A stretch of DNA of 64,000 bases from Paenibacillus humicola (GTDB lineage Bacteria > Bacillota > Bacilli > Paenibacillales > Paenibacillaceae), in NCBI RefSeq assembly GCF_028826105.1, contig NZ_JAQGPL010000001.1, forward strand, positions 621,501 through 685,500. The letters run 5' to 3'. The position numbers were made by a program, and so were the translations under genes. Positions 26,938 to 34,871 of the stretch are shown here, in pieces. The notes under the pieces were generated by a model. It did no database searches, was not told the origin of the DNA, and was given only the letters and a program-made list of their open reading frames with translations. Each line of letters starts with the position of its first letter. Positions within the stretch are counted from its first letter, which is position 1.

Positions 26938-26969
26938 TTAAAATTATTATAAATAAGAAAAGAAGTCAA
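26938..26969 (-). promoter_or_regulatory. trxB-dps promoter with PerR-like box
   Basis: On the minus strand TTGACT (26964-26969) and TAATTT (26941-26946) are 17 bp apart. Overlapping the -10, the 15-mer at 26938-26952 reads TTATAATAATTTTAA. This differs at one position from the PerR consensus TTATAATNATTATAA. A second, weaker half-match (TTATAATTATGA) lies further downstream. Binding here would block initiation until peroxide inactivates PerR. Confidence 0.55.
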
Positions 26970-26992
26970 GATGTTTTTTGGCAAAGAGGCGT

Positions 26993-27403
26993 TCAATTTT
27001 CGCCGCTCATCAGCTTGACGTAAAACTCTCGCGTCCGCGGCCCGTCGAACTCGCAGAAATAAATGCCCTGCCACCGGCCGAGCAGCAGCCTGCCGCCGCT
27101 GACGATGACGGTCTGCGATGTGCCCGTCGTCATCGCTTTCAGGTGAGAGGCGGTGTTTCCTTCGGCATGACGGTATTTCGGATGCTCCCACGGGTACACC
27201 TCCTCCAGCCGCATCAGCACGTCGTGCTTCACGTCGGGATCGGCGTTCTCCTGAATCGCGATGCCGGCGGTCGTATGCGGGCAGTAGACGATAACGGCGC
27301 CGTCCGTAAACGTCCAGCCGCTTACGATGGCGGCTACCTCGCGGGTGATGTCGATCATTTCGTCTCTGCGGGACGTTTTCAGCGTTCTTTTTACCAGCAT
27401 CAT
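26993..27403 (-). CDS. YjbQ-family protein (UPF0047)
   Basis: A 136-aa protein of the YjbQ/UPF0047 family, small trimeric cytosolic proteins for which a secondary thiamin-phosphate synthase activity has been reported. Family marks are [20 protein letters not shown], the Trp-Glu-His motif in [19 protein letters not shown] and [18 protein letters not shown]. The conserved histidines and the GRWQ segment are intact. The frame is open to 27460, but AAAGGAGCGAAA directly before the ATG pair at 27403/27400 marks the start. It is divergent from galU. The physiological role is unresolved in the family. Confidence 0.88.
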   Translation of the reverse strand: MMLVKRTLKTSRRDEMIDITREVAAIVSGWTFTDGAVIVYCPHTTAGIAIQENADPDVKHDVLMRLEEVYPWEHPKYRHAEGNTASHLKAMTTGTSQTVIVSGGRLLLGRWQGIYFCEFDGPRTREFYVKLMSGEN

Positions 27404-27475
27404 TTTCGCTCCTTTGTCGTGAAAAGTAGGGAATCCCTGTATGTGTACCCAGTGTGGCATGCCCGGCAGATCGAT

Positions 27476-27493
27476 GTCAAATCATCATTTGAC
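27476..27493. promoter_or_regulatory. Inverted repeat between YjbQ-family gene and galU
   Basis: GTCAAAT-CATC-ATTTGAC is a perfect 7-4-7 palindrome in the divergent intergenic region. Its right arm ends in TTTGAC, which could be part of a -35. It may be a regulatory site; no regulator is indicated. Confidence 0.25.
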
Positions 27494-27609
27494 CATGGAA
27501 AGGCGGGGAAAATACGGGTATCATTATGGTATACAAGCTTGCGGCAGCGTCCGGAATCAGCGGGCGGCTGCCGCCCGGGACGTTAGGGATAAGGAGAGGG
27601 GTCTTGGAC

Positions 27610-28485
27610 ATGAAGAAAAGAGTACGCAAAGCGATTATACCGGCCGGAGGGCTTGGAACCCGGTTTCTGCCCGCAACCAAGGCGCAGCCGAAGGAAATGC
27701 TGCCCTTGATCGACAAGCCGGCGATTCAATACATTGTAGAGGAAGCGGTGGCCTCGGGCATCGAAAGCATCATGATCGTCACCGGGCGCAACAAGCGGGC
27801 GATCGAGGATCATTTCGACAAATCGTTCGAGCTCGAGGCGGAGCTGGAAGCGCACGGTAAAGCGGAAATGCTGGAGGTGGTGCGCGGCATTTCGCATTTG
27901 GCGGACATTTGCTACATCCGGCAGCGGGAGCCGCTCGGGCTCGGCCATGCCGTGCTGTGCGCGCGCAGCTTTGTCGAGGACGAGCCGTTCGCCGTGCTGC
28001 TCGGCGACGATATCCTGCTGTCGGAGCCGCCCTGCCTGAAGCAGATGATCGATTTGTACGATCAGCGCCAGTCGTCGGTCGTCGCCGTGATGGAGGTGCC
28101 GTGGGATCAGACGCACAAATACGGCATCGTCGATTTGGGCGGCCGCGGCGACGGAACGGTGCAGGACCTGGTGGAAAAGCCGAACCCGGGCGAAGCGCCC
28201 TCGAACCTTGCCGTCGTCGGCCGGTACGTGCTGGATCCGGCGATATTCGGCCTGCTGGAGCGGGCGGAGCCGGGCAAAGGCGGCGAGATCCAGCTGACCG
28301 ACAGCCTGCAGCGTCTCAACACGGTGCTGCCGCTGACGGCTTTCCGGTTCGGCGGCCGCCGGCACGACGTCGGAGACAAACTCGGCTTTGTCCAGGCCAC
28401 GATCGATATCGCGCTGGGCCGGGAAGATTTGGCCGACGATGTCAGGGCTTATCTGCTGGAACGGCTCGGTGCGGTCAGCAAATAA
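27610..28485 (+). CDS. galU: UTP-glucose-1-phosphate uridylyltransferase
   Basis: A 291-aa enzyme making UDP-glucose from UTP and glucose-1-phosphate, the precursor for glycolipids, teichoic acid glycosylation and exopolysaccharide. The nucleotide-binding N-terminus reads KAIIPAGGLGTRFLPATKAQ with PKEMLPLIDKPAIQYIVEEA, followed by VTGRNKRAIEDHFD, LGHAVLCA, VLLGDDILL and KYGIVD. All are characteristic of GalU/GtaB. The length is normal. The start at 27610 has AAGGAGAGGGG upstream. It has its own terminator directly downstream. Confidence 0.93.
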   Translation: MKKRVRKAIIPAGGLGTRFLPATKAQPKEMLPLIDKPAIQYIVEEAVASGIESIMIVTGRNKRAIEDHFDKSFELEAELEAHGKAEMLEVVRGISHLADICYIRQREPLGLGHAVLCARSFVEDEPFAVLLGDDILLSEPPCLKQMIDLYDQRQSSVVAVMEVPWDQTHKYGIVDLGGRGDGTVQDLVEKPNPGEAPSNLAVVGRYVLDPAIFGLLERAEPGKGGEIQLTDSLQRLNTVLPLTAFRFGGRRHDVGDKLGFVQATIDIALGREDLADDVRAYLLERLGAVSK

Positions 28486-28522
28486 GTTTACGGCGCCAAT
28501 CGTTTACCGCGTTAACATTTTG

Positions 28523-28566
28523 CCGCCTGCCGGAACGGGGATAACCCGCGGCAGGCGGTTTTTTTC
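28523..28566 (+). terminator. Terminator of galU
   Basis: CCGCCTGCC (28523-28531) pairs with GGCAGGCGG (28550-28558), with an inner GGG/CCC pairing, followed by seven T residues. Confidence 0.8.
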
Positions 28567-28592
28567 GGTTATAACGATTAACGGAGGAGTTT

Positions 28593-28657
28593 ATGAGACG
28601 AAAAATCACGATCGGCTGGAACAGCTGATCAAAGCGGTGCCGTCTATTCGCCGGTAA
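28593..28657 (+). other. Possible frameshifted micro-ORF
   Basis: ATG 28593 has a strong GGAGGAG five bases upstream but meets a stop after 11 codons. In the +2 frame a protein-like stretch ETKNHDRLEQLIKAVPSIRR runs to TAA 28655-28657. One additional base after the ATG would give a ~21-residue peptide. It may be a decayed microprotein gene, a sequencing error, or chance. Confidence 0.25.
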
Positions 28658-28711
28658 GGCGTAAATCTAAGAGGTGCCGAGTTCGGAGGGTTGTTTCATC
28701 GGGCGGCGGCT

Positions 28712-28727
28712 TATGTACGTACAAGTT
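28712..28727. promoter_or_regulatory. AraR operator upstream of araR
   Basis: TATGTACGTACAAGTT matches the AraR consensus ATTTGTACGTACAAAT around the TGTACGTACA core. It sits just upstream of TATACT (28738-28743), the probable -10 of araR, and covers the -35 position. It should mediate autorepression relieved by arabinose. Confidence 0.7.
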
Positions 28728-28783
28728 GAATGCATGCTATACTGTTTCCATACAAGTTGGACAAACGGAAATCGAGGTGCAAC

Positions 28784-29905
28784 GTGAAGGAACGGCTTCA
28801 ACCGAAATACCGGCAATTGAAGGAAGAAATCGTCTCGTGGATCGCGGCCGCCCGGTTCAAGCCGCACGACAAGCTGCCGTCGGAGAACGAGATCGCCTCC
28901 AGGTTTGGCATGAGCCGCCAGACGGTGCGGCAGGCGCTCGGCGATCTGGAGGCGGAGGGCTGGCTGTACCGGACGCAGGGCAAGGGCACGTTCGTCGCCG
29001 AAACGGCGGAGGGCGGCCGCGCCGGTTCGTCCGCGCTTACGGTCGGACTCGTGACGACGTATATCTCGGACTATATTTTCCCGACCATCGTCCGCGGCGT
29101 CGAATCGGCTCTTCGTCTGCAGGGCGCCCGGCTGGTGCTGGCCAGCACCGACAACGAGAAGGCGAAGGAGCGGGAATGCCTCGAATCGATGCTGCGCCAG
29201 CAGCTAGGCGGCCTGATCGTGGAGCCGACCAAAAGCGCCGAAGGCAACCCGAACCTGGATCTGTTTCTGGCGCTGGAAGCGCGCAAAACGCCGTTCGTCA
29301 TGCTGAACGAGCGGTACAGCGATCTCGACGTGCCGTGCCTGAAGGTTGACGACGAGCTGGGCGGTTTCCGCGCAGCGGAGCATTTGGCGAAGCTCGGCCA
29401 CCGGCGGATTGCCGGTTTGTTCAAAACCGACGATTTTCAGGGCGTGTACCGGATGCGGGGATTTTTGCGCTGCCTGCGCGAACGGCAGCTGGCGCTCGCT
29501 CCGGGCTTTCTGGTTCGTTATACGACCGAGGAGAAGACGTCGAAGCCGGAGCTGGCGCTGGCCGCGCTGCTGGACCTGGAGCCGGGCGACCGGCCGACCG
29601 CGATTGTCTGCTACAACGACGAGCTTGCCGTCAGGCTGCTCGACGTCGTGAGGCGCAAAGGGCTGGCCGTGCCCGCCGAGCTGTCCGTCGTCGGCTTCGA
29701 CAACGCTTCGCTGGCGACGGCGACGGAAGTGAAGCTGACGACGTTCGAGCACCCGAAGACGGCCATGGGCGAGGATGCGGTCGCGCTGCTGACGGAGCTG
29801 GTGAACCGGCGAGGCGGCGGGCGGCAGCCGGAGGATATCGTATACGAGCCGAAGCTGATCGAGCGCGAATCGGCAGGACCCGCTCCCGTGTCCGGTGCAA
29901 AATAG
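28784..29905 (+). CDS. araR: Arabinose operon repressor AraR (GntR-type HTH with LacI-type sensor)
   Basis: A 373-aa repressor with the chimeric plan of AraR. Residues 1-70 are a GntR-type winged helix (KYRQLKEEIVSWIAAARFKP, PSENEIASRFGMSRQTVRQA); residues ~80-360 form a periplasmic-binding-protein-like sensor (VGLVTTYISDYIFPTIVRGV ... VVGFDNASLATATEVKLTTF). The frame is open to 28730, but GAGGTG lies four to five bases before GTG 28784, which gives the normal start. In Bacillus the protein binds TGTACGTACA operators and releases them on L-arabinose. Two such operators flank this gene, and araD and araB follow, so the assignment is firm. Confidence 0.93.
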   Translation: MKERLQPKYRQLKEEIVSWIAAARFKPHDKLPSENEIASRFGMSRQTVRQALGDLEAEGWLYRTQGKGTFVAETAEGGRAGSSALTVGLVTTYISDYIFPTIVRGVESALRLQGARLVLASTDNEKAKERECLESMLRQQLGGLIVEPTKSAEGNPNLDLFLALEARKTPFVMLNERYSDLDVPCLKVDDELGGFRAAEHLAKLGHRRIAGLFKTDDFQGVYRMRGFLRCLRERQLALAPGFLVRYTTEEKTSKPELALAALLDLEPGDRPTAIVCYNDELAVRLLDVVRRKGLAVPAELSVVGFDNASLATATEVKLTTFEHPKTAMGEDAVALLTELVNRRGGGRQPEDIVYEPKLIERESAGPAPVSGAK

Positions 29906-29908
29906 GGC

Positions 29909-29937
29909 GTGACACACTTGTACGTACAAGTTATAAT
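29909..29937 (+). promoter_or_regulatory. araDB promoter with AraR operator
   Basis: GTGACA (29909-29914) and TATAAT (29932-29937) are 17 bp apart. The spacer contains a perfect 16-bp palindrome, ACTTGTACGTACAAGT (29916-29931), the AraR consensus core. Bound repressor would exclude RNA polymerase. The site lies directly after the araR stop. Confidence 0.8.
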
Positions 29938-30010
29938 GATCGTAACGAATTGAATTCCGAAGGCCGGCCGGATGACGGCCGGTCCGATCGTTGCGGGAGG
30001 GGCTTGATTC

Positions 30011-30706
30011 ATGCTGGAAGCGTTAAAAGAAGCCGTGTGGGAAGCGAATATGGATTTGCCGAAGTACGGCCTCGTCACGTTCACGTGGGGCAACGTGAGC
30101 GGCGTTGACCGCGAGCGCGGTCTTATGGCCATTAAACCGAGCGGCGTTCCTTACGAGGAGCTGCGGCCGGAGCATATCGTCATCGTCGATTTGGAAGGCA
30201 CCGTGGTTGAAGGCAGCCTGCGGCCGTCCTCCGATACGCCGACGCATGCCGCGCTTTACCGCGCGTTCGATGGGATCGGCGGCATCGTCCACACCCATTC
30301 GCCGTGGGCGACCAGCTGGGCGCAGGCCGGACGGGGCATCCCGGCGCTCGGCACGACGCACGGGGATTATTTCTACGGCGAGATTCCGTGCACGCGGCCG
30401 ATGACCGAGCAGGAAATTACGGGCGAATACGAGCTCGAGACCGGAAACGTTATTATTGAAACGTTCGTCAAGGGCGGCATCGACCCGCTGCAGGTTCCCG
30501 CCGCGCTCGTCTTCAGCCATGCGCCGTTCGTCTGGGGCAAAGACGCTCACAATGCGGTGCACAACGCGGTCGTCGTCGAGGAAGTGGCGAAAATGGGGCT
30601 GCAAACCTTTATGCTGAATCCGAACGCGCAGCCGATGGACCAGAACCTGCTGGACCGCCATTATTTGCGCAAACACGGGAAAAACGCGTATTACGGCCAA
30701 AAATAA
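30011..30706 (+). CDS. araD: L-ribulose-5-phosphate 4-epimerase
   Basis: A 231-aa class II aldolase-fold epimerase converting L-ribulose-5-phosphate to D-xylulose-5-phosphate, the last specific step of arabinose breakdown. Hallmarks are [20 protein letters not shown] near residue 20, PSGVPYEEL, the zinc site His pair in [18 protein letters not shown] near residue 95, TTHGDYFYG, and the late His in [10 protein letters not shown]. The length is that of AraD. GGGAGGGG lies nine to ten bases before the ATG. It follows the araDB promoter and precedes araB in the operon. Confidence 0.93.
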   Translation: MLEALKEAVWEANMDLPKYGLVTFTWGNVSGVDRERGLMAIKPSGVPYEELRPEHIVIVDLEGTVVEGSLRPSSDTPTHAALYRAFDGIGGIVHTHSPWATSWAQAGRGIPALGTTHGDYFYGEIPCTRPMTEQEITGEYELETGNVIIETFVKGGIDPLQVPAALVFSHAPFVWGKDAHNAVHNAVVVEEVAKMGLQTFMLNPNAQPMDQNLLDRHYLRKHGKNAYYGQK

Positions 30707-30861
30707 GCGGAGAACGGGCCTGCCTTGCATGGTCACGGGAAGCTCCGCAAAAACAAGCGGATGAGCGGGCCACCGAGCAGGGTCACGGAAGCTCTTCGCA
30801 AAACAAGACGGCGCCTTTTGCAGCCAGTTTTTTGCTCCACAAAATATTTAGGAGGTCTACT

Positions 30862-32538
30862 ATGTCCAAATACGCCATTGGAGTCGATTACGGGACCGAA
30901 TCGGGACGAGCGGTGCTCGTCCGTCTCGCGGACGGCGAGGAAATCGCCGATCATGTCACGCCCTACCGCCACGGCGTCATCGACGAAAAGCTGCCGGATA
31001 CCGGCCTGAAGCTCGAATACGACTGGGCGCTGCAGCACCCGAACGATTACATGGAGGTGCTCGAGCAATCCGTGCCTGCGGTTGTAAGGGCTTCCGGCAT
31101 CGATCCGGCCGATATTATCGGCTTCGGCATCGATTTTACGGCATGTACGATGCTGCCGATCGACGAAGAGGGCCGGCCGCTCTGCTTCCTGCCGGCGTAC
31201 AAAGCGAATCCGCACAGCTGGGTCAAGCTGTGGAAGCATCATGCGGCTCAGGACGAGGCGAACGAAATTAACCGGATCGCGGCCGAGCGCGGCGAAGCGT
31301 TCTTGGCCCGGTACGGGGGCAAAATATCCTCCGAGTGGATGATCGCCAAAGGCTGGCAGATCTTGAACGAGGCGCCGGAGATTTATGAAGCGGCCGACAA
31401 GTTCGTCGAAGCGACCGATTGGGTGATCGGCCAGTTGACGGGCAACATCGTCCGCAACAGCTGCACCGCGGGTTACAAAGCGATTTGGCATAAACGGGAC
31501 GGTTACCCGGGCAAACCGTTTTTCAAAGCGCTCGACCCCCGTCTTGAGCAGTTGACGGAAACGAAGCTGCGCGGCGACGTGCAGCCGCTCGGCACGAAGG
31601 CCGGCGGGCTGACGCCCGAGATGGCGGCGCGGATCGGTCTTGCGCCGGGCACCGCGGTCGCGGTCGGCAACGTCGACGCCCATGCCGCCGTGCCGGCGGT
31701 TGGGGTTGTGACGCCGGGCAAGCTTGTCATGGCGATGGGCACGTCCATCTGTCACATGCTGCTCGGCACGGCGGAAAAGGAAGTCGAAGGCATGTGCGGC
31801 GTCGTGGAGGACGGCATTATTCCGGGTTATTTCGGGTACGAAGCGGGGCAATCCGCGGTCGGCGACATTTTCGCCTGGTTTGTGGACGAGGCCGTTCCCG
31901 CCTATGTGGCGGAGGCGGCGAAAACGGAAGGCGTCGGCGTGCACGACTGGCTCGAGCGCAAAGCGTCCGAGCTGAAGCCGGGCGAGTCCGGCGTGCTCGC
32001 GCTCGATTGGTGGAACGGCAACCGTTCCGTTCTGGTCGATACGGATTTGACCGGCGTGTTCGTCGGCCTTACGCTGCTGACGAAGCCCCAGGACATGTAC
32101 CGCGCGCTGCTGGAGGCGACGGCGTTCGGCACGCGCAAAATCGTCGAGGCGTTCCAGGGCAGCGGCGTCGAAGTGAACGAGCTGTACGCCTGCGGCGGCC
32201 TGCCGCAAAAAAACCGGCTGCTGATGCAAATCTACGCGGACGTGACGAACCGCGAAATTAAAATCGCGGCATCGAAGCAGACGCCGGCGCTCGGCGCGGC
32301 GATGTTCGGGGCGGTTGCCGCGGGCTCGGCCAAAGGCGGCTACGACAATATCGTCGAAGCGGCCGCCCGCATGGGCCGCGTGCGCGAGGAGACGTTCAAG
32401 CCGATTCCCGCAAACGTTGCGGTTTACGACCGGCTGTACGCGGAGTACAACGCGCTGCACGATTATTTCGGCCGCGGCGCCAACGACGTCATGAAGCGGC
32501 TGAAGGCGATCAAGGAAGCGGCAAGTACACGCGAATAG
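30862..32538 (+). CDS. araB: Ribulokinase
   Basis: A 558-aa FGGY-family kinase that phosphorylates L-ribulose. The N-terminal ATPase-fold motif is [19 protein letters not shown], followed by the substrate region [13 protein letters not shown], then the second-half [20 protein letters not shown] and the FGGY signature-like [20 protein letters not shown]. The length agrees with AraB, which is longer than other FGGY kinases. The frame is open to 30832, but TAGGAGG before ATG 30862 marks the start. It lies 155 bp after araD without a terminator. araA (isomerase) and a transporter are not in the window, so the pathway is split. Confidence 0.93.
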   Translation: MSKYAIGVDYGTESGRAVLVRLADGEEIADHVTPYRHGVIDEKLPDTGLKLEYDWALQHPNDYMEVLEQSVPAVVRASGIDPADIIGFGIDFTACTMLPIDEEGRPLCFLPAYKANPHSWVKLWKHHAAQDEANEINRIAAERGEAFLARYGGKISSEWMIAKGWQILNEAPEIYEAADKFVEATDWVIGQLTGNIVRNSCTAGYKAIWHKRDGYPGKPFFKALDPRLEQLTETKLRGDVQPLGTKAGGLTPEMAARIGLAPGTAVAVGNVDAHAAVPAVGVVTPGKLVMAMGTSICHMLLGTAEKEVEGMCGVVEDGIIPGYFGYEAGQSAVGDIFAWFVDEAVPAYVAEAAKTEGVGVHDWLERKASELKPGESGVLALDWWNGNRSVLVDTDLTGVFVGLTLLTKPQDMYRALLEATAFGTRKIVEAFQGSGVEVNELYACGGLPQKNRLLMQIYADVTNREIKIAASKQTPALGAAMFGAVAAGSAKGGYDNIVEAAARMGRVREETFKPIPANVAVYDRLYAEYNALHDYFGRGANDVMKRLKAIKEAASTRE

Positions 32539-32554
32539 GCTGCGAGTATAAGGA

Positions 32555-32597
32555 AGGTCCGGCATCCCCGGTTTGGGCGGTGCCGGACCTCTTTGTG
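32555..32597 (+). terminator. Terminator of the araDB operon
   Basis: AGGTCCGGCA (32555-32564) and TGCCGGACCT (32581-32590) are perfect 10-bp arms followed by CTTTGTGTT, an imperfect T tract. Confidence 0.7.
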
Positions 32598-32605
32598 TTA
32601 ACGCG

Positions 32606-33352
32606 TTATCCCTCCTCTTCAGCCTCGGCTCTCGTATCGTCGTCAACATTTTGCTGCTGCGCATCCGGGTGATATTCGAAGCTGTCCTGGAACTGCTGCT
32701 CGGCAGCCATGTCCTCGAACTCATCCTCGCGCGGGAATCCGGGTCCCCTCACCACCAGCTCAAGCGACACCGTATCGCGCGGCTGCAGCGGATAGAAAAG
32801 GAACGTTTGCGGAATGCGCCTGCCGTTCAAGCGCAAAATGACGTCGATGTTGCCGGTAATGAAGACGCCGTCCACGGCGACGATCCGTCCGCCGAAGCCG
32901 AACCGGACGACGCCCGTTGCAGCGAGCGCCTGGTAAATGGTGATCCCCCGGAAAAACCGGACCGGGTGCGTTCTCGTCAGCCACGGGAAAAACCGCCCGC
33001 CGTTAATGAACACAAAGACGAACTGGAAGCCCGGCCCCGGCGGGAACGGCGGCGGCGGGGGCGGGAACGGTCCGGGTCCCGGCGGGAACGGCGGAGGGAA
33101 CGGCCCAGGCCCAGGCCCAGGTCCAGGCCCCGGTCCGGGTCCCGGCGGAAATGGCGGCGGGAACGGTCCAGGCCCAGGTCCAGGCCCCGGCCCGGGTCCG
33201 GGTCCCGGTCCCGGCGGGGGAGGAGGGAATCCCGGTCCCGGTCCCATGCCGCGCGGCTCCCCGCAGCAGCCGCAATAACCGCCCGCAAAAGCGGGGTAAG
33301 TATTGGCGTAGCTGCCTGGAACGTTTCCGGAAGCGTACGGGTTATACCACAT
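32606..33352 (-). CDS. Pro/Gly-repeat protein with DUF4430-like C-terminal domain
   Basis: A 248-aa protein in three parts. Residues 1-35 are Tyr/Gly/Cys-rich (MWYNPYASGN ... GGYCGCCGEPRG). Residues ~36-110 are runs of PG and PPPFPPGPG units. Residues ~112-200 form a globular domain with TIYQALAATGVVRFGFGGRI, VDGVFITGNID, LRLNGRRIP and LQPRDTVSLELVV, the pattern of DUF4430 (a beta-grasp domain also seen in transcobalamin-like proteins). The tail is acidic. There is no signal peptide, although the composition suggests a surface or spore-coat protein. The frame is open to 33424, but AAAAGGAG before ATG 33352 marks the start. A hairpin lies just upstream. The function is unknown; a spore-surface role is inference. 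Confidence 0.72.
   Translation of the reverse strand: MWYNPYASGNVPGSYANTYPAFAGGYCGCCGEPRGMGPGPGFPPPPPGPGPGPGPGPGPGPGPFPPPFPPGPGPGPGPGPGPGPFPPPFPPGPGPFPPPPPPFPPGPGFQFVFVFINGGRFFPWLTRTHPVRFFRGITIYQALAATGVVRFGFGGRIVAVDGVFITGNIDVILRLNGRRIPQTFLFYPLQPRDTVSLELVVRGPGFPREDEFEDMAAEQQFQDSFEYHPDAQQQNVDDDTRAEAEEEG
33010..33240. repeat. Low-complexity Pro/Gly coding repeat
   Basis: Short GGCCCAGGTCC-like and GGCGGGAACGG-like units repeat in tandem and encode the PG and PPPFPPGPG segments of the protein at 32606-33352. Two longer blocks (near 33075-33140 and 33150-33210) are near duplicates, so unit number may vary between strains by slippage. It is not a CRISPR array. Confidence 0.7.
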
Positions 33353-33372
33353 GTACACACTTCTCCTTTTGC

Positions 33373-33427
33373 AAAATGGATAGGGAATGCTCTCCCTACA
33401 TGATATGGGCGAGTGCCTATCCATTTT
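33373..33427 (-). promoter_or_regulatory. Long inverted repeat upstream of the Pro/Gly-repeat gene
   Basis: AAAATGGATAGG (33373-33384) and CCTATCCATTTT (33416-33427) are perfect 12-bp arms with a 31-nt loop that contains a smaller AGGGAG/CTCCCT stem. It ends six bases from the ribosome binding site of the gene, so it may be a structured leader. The remainder up to 33667 shows no supported gene. Confidence 0.4.
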
Positions 33428-33667
33428 CCTGTCCCGGAAGTAAAAGTTTCACGCTTGGACAGGTTTCGACGGGTTCATTCGAGGAACCCGGCAAACGACG
33501 GGGCGGGTTAAGCGGCGGAATCAGGCGGTTTAACGGACAAGCCAGGCCAATCCGGGTGTTTTCGACAGAAGGCCTCCCGCTGCAAACAGACGCATGATTA
33601 GATTGAACCGGCGGCCGGTTCGTCGGCAGGGGGTCGGCGATGCCGTTGCGAACCAGCGAAAATGGAC

Positions 33668-33714
33668 GCAAAAAAACAGGACCGCCGGCGGAAAATCCGC
33701 AGACGATCCTGTTT
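33668..33714 (-). terminator. Terminator of sodA
   Basis: On the minus strand AAACAGGA and TCCTGTTT (33707-33714 with 33674-33681) flank a second stem and are followed by a T run (AAAAAAA on the plus strand at 33670). Confidence 0.7.
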
Positions 33715-33734
33715 CTATTTGCCGGAGTAGGCTT

Positions 33735-34346
33735 TTACTTCGCCGCGTCGTAACGCTTGCCTACTTCCGCCCAGTTGACGACATTCCAGAACGCTGCAAT
33801 GTAGTCGGGGCGTTTGTTTTGATATTTCAGGTAATACGCGTGCTCCCATACGTCCAGACCGAGCAGCGGCGTATCGCCTTCCATGATCGGGCTGTCCTGG
33901 TTCGGCAGGCTGTACACTTTCAGCTTGCCGTCCTTGCCGAGCGCGAGCCATGCCCAGCCGCTGCCGAAACGGGTTGCAGCCGCTTTCGCGAAATCTTCCT
34001 TGAATTTATCGAAGCCGCCCAGCTCGTTTGCAATCGCGTCGGCCAGTGCGCCGCTCGGCGCGCCGCCTGCGTTTGGAGCGATCGTCTGCCAGAACAGGCT
34101 GTGGTTGGCATGTCCGCCGCCGTTGTTGCGGACCGCGGTGCGGATCGATTCCGGAACCGCGTTCAGATCGGCGATCAGGTCCTCGACGGATTTGCTTTGC
34201 AGCTCGGGAGCGGACTCCAGCGCAGCATTCAGGTTCGTCACGTACGTATTATGGTGACGATCGTGGTGAATTTCCATCGTTTGCGCATCGATGTGCGGCT
34301 CGAGCGCATTGTTCGGATAAGGAAGTGCAGGTAATTGATGGGCCAT
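33735..34346 (-). CDS. sodA: Superoxide dismutase (Mn/Fe family)
   Basis: A 203-aa superoxide dismutase converting superoxide to peroxide and oxygen. Metal ligands are visible: His27 ([12 protein letters not shown]), a second His in [11 protein letters not shown], and Asp/His in [20 protein letters not shown]. The residues [12 protein letters not shown] and the overall sequence match the manganese form of Bacillus-type SodA, but Mn or Fe cannot be decided with certainty. CAGGAGG precedes the ATG. It is monocistronic with its own promoter and terminator. Confidence 0.95.
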   Translation of the reverse strand: MAHQLPALPYPNNALEPHIDAQTMEIHHDRHHNTYVTNLNAALESAPELQSKSVEDLIADLNAVPESIRTAVRNNGGGHANHSLFWQTIAPNAGGAPSGALADAIANELGGFDKFKEDFAKAAATRFGSGWAWLALGKDGKLKVYSLPNQDSPIMEGDTPLLGLDVWEHAYYLKYQNKRPDYIAAFWNVVNWAEVGKRYDAAK

Positions 34347-34390
34347 TAATGACTACCTCCTGATTCGTTTATGTATTCTTTTTCATACCC

Positions 34391-34419
34391 ATTATCTAAC
34401 TTCCGCTCTAATAAATCAA
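34391..34419 (-). promoter_or_regulatory. Sigma-A-type promoter of sodA
   Basis: On the minus strand TTGATT (34414-34419) and GATAAT (34391-34396) are 17 bp apart, about 45 bp before the start codon. Confidence 0.5.
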
Positions 34420-34420
34420 C

Positions 34421-34459
34421 AAAAATGTTTGTAAAGTCGGGCGCCCTGCAAACATTTTT
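34421..34459. promoter_or_regulatory. Perfect inverted repeat upstream of the sodA promoter
   Basis: AAAAATGTTTG (34421-34431) and CAAACATTTTT (34449-34459) are 11-bp perfect arms. The loop holds the palindrome GGGCGCCC. It directly abuts the sodA -35. It could be an operator, or a terminator acting on either strand. Confidence 0.4.
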
Positions 34460-34579
34460 CGTACAACCTCCGGTCCCATATTTTATATACCCTGGAAGCG
34501 GGCTAAATAAACAAGTGCCGGTGAAAAAATGATTTGCGCGGAATCGGGGGACATGGAGCGGCTATACTCGCGCAAGGCA

Positions 34580-34870
34580 AGAAGCTGATGACAATGAAGA
34601 CGAGTGAGGGACCCATTTTAGCATTCTCATGCAGCCGAAATCTATAAATTTACTTAATCGTATTTAAAATATGCAAAATTGTTTCCGGACTGAGAGAAAA
34701 GAATTTTGTCGAAAAACGGCGAAAACGGTTAAAATGAAGCGCTTTCATCCAATTTTACGGTTTTTTATTCAATTATTAAGGAAATCTAAAGGTTTTAATA
34801 GAATTTACGAACAATTTGTCGTATTATTAAACGTATCTGAAATCATAGTCTGTGATTGAGAGGTAATTTC
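34580..34870. other. AT-rich intergenic stretch without a supported gene
   Basis: This ~290-bp region is strikingly AT-rich compared with its GC-rich surroundings. Open frames in it (for example 34671-34859, 62 codons) lack ribosome binding sites and family resemblance. ATGAAGCGCTTTCAT (34734-34748) resembles a catabolite-responsive element. The stretch may hold the promoter of the following acetyltransferase gene or be foreign DNA. Confidence 0.4.
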
Positions 34871-34871
34871 T

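Noticed and set aside
30733..32724. 663-codon open frame antisense to araB
   Set aside because: It is an antisense shadow of ribulokinase with no recognisable domain.
33010..33240. Tandem short repeats that could suggest a CRISPR array or satellite
   Set aside because: The units are 6-30 bp, contiguous and in frame, without unique spacers. They encode Pro/Gly repeats of the protein at 32606-33352.
34671..34859. 62-codon open frame in the AT-rich gap
   Set aside because: It has no ribosome binding site and no resemblance to known proteins. Long AT-rich frames arise easily and the stretch is better explained as non-coding.
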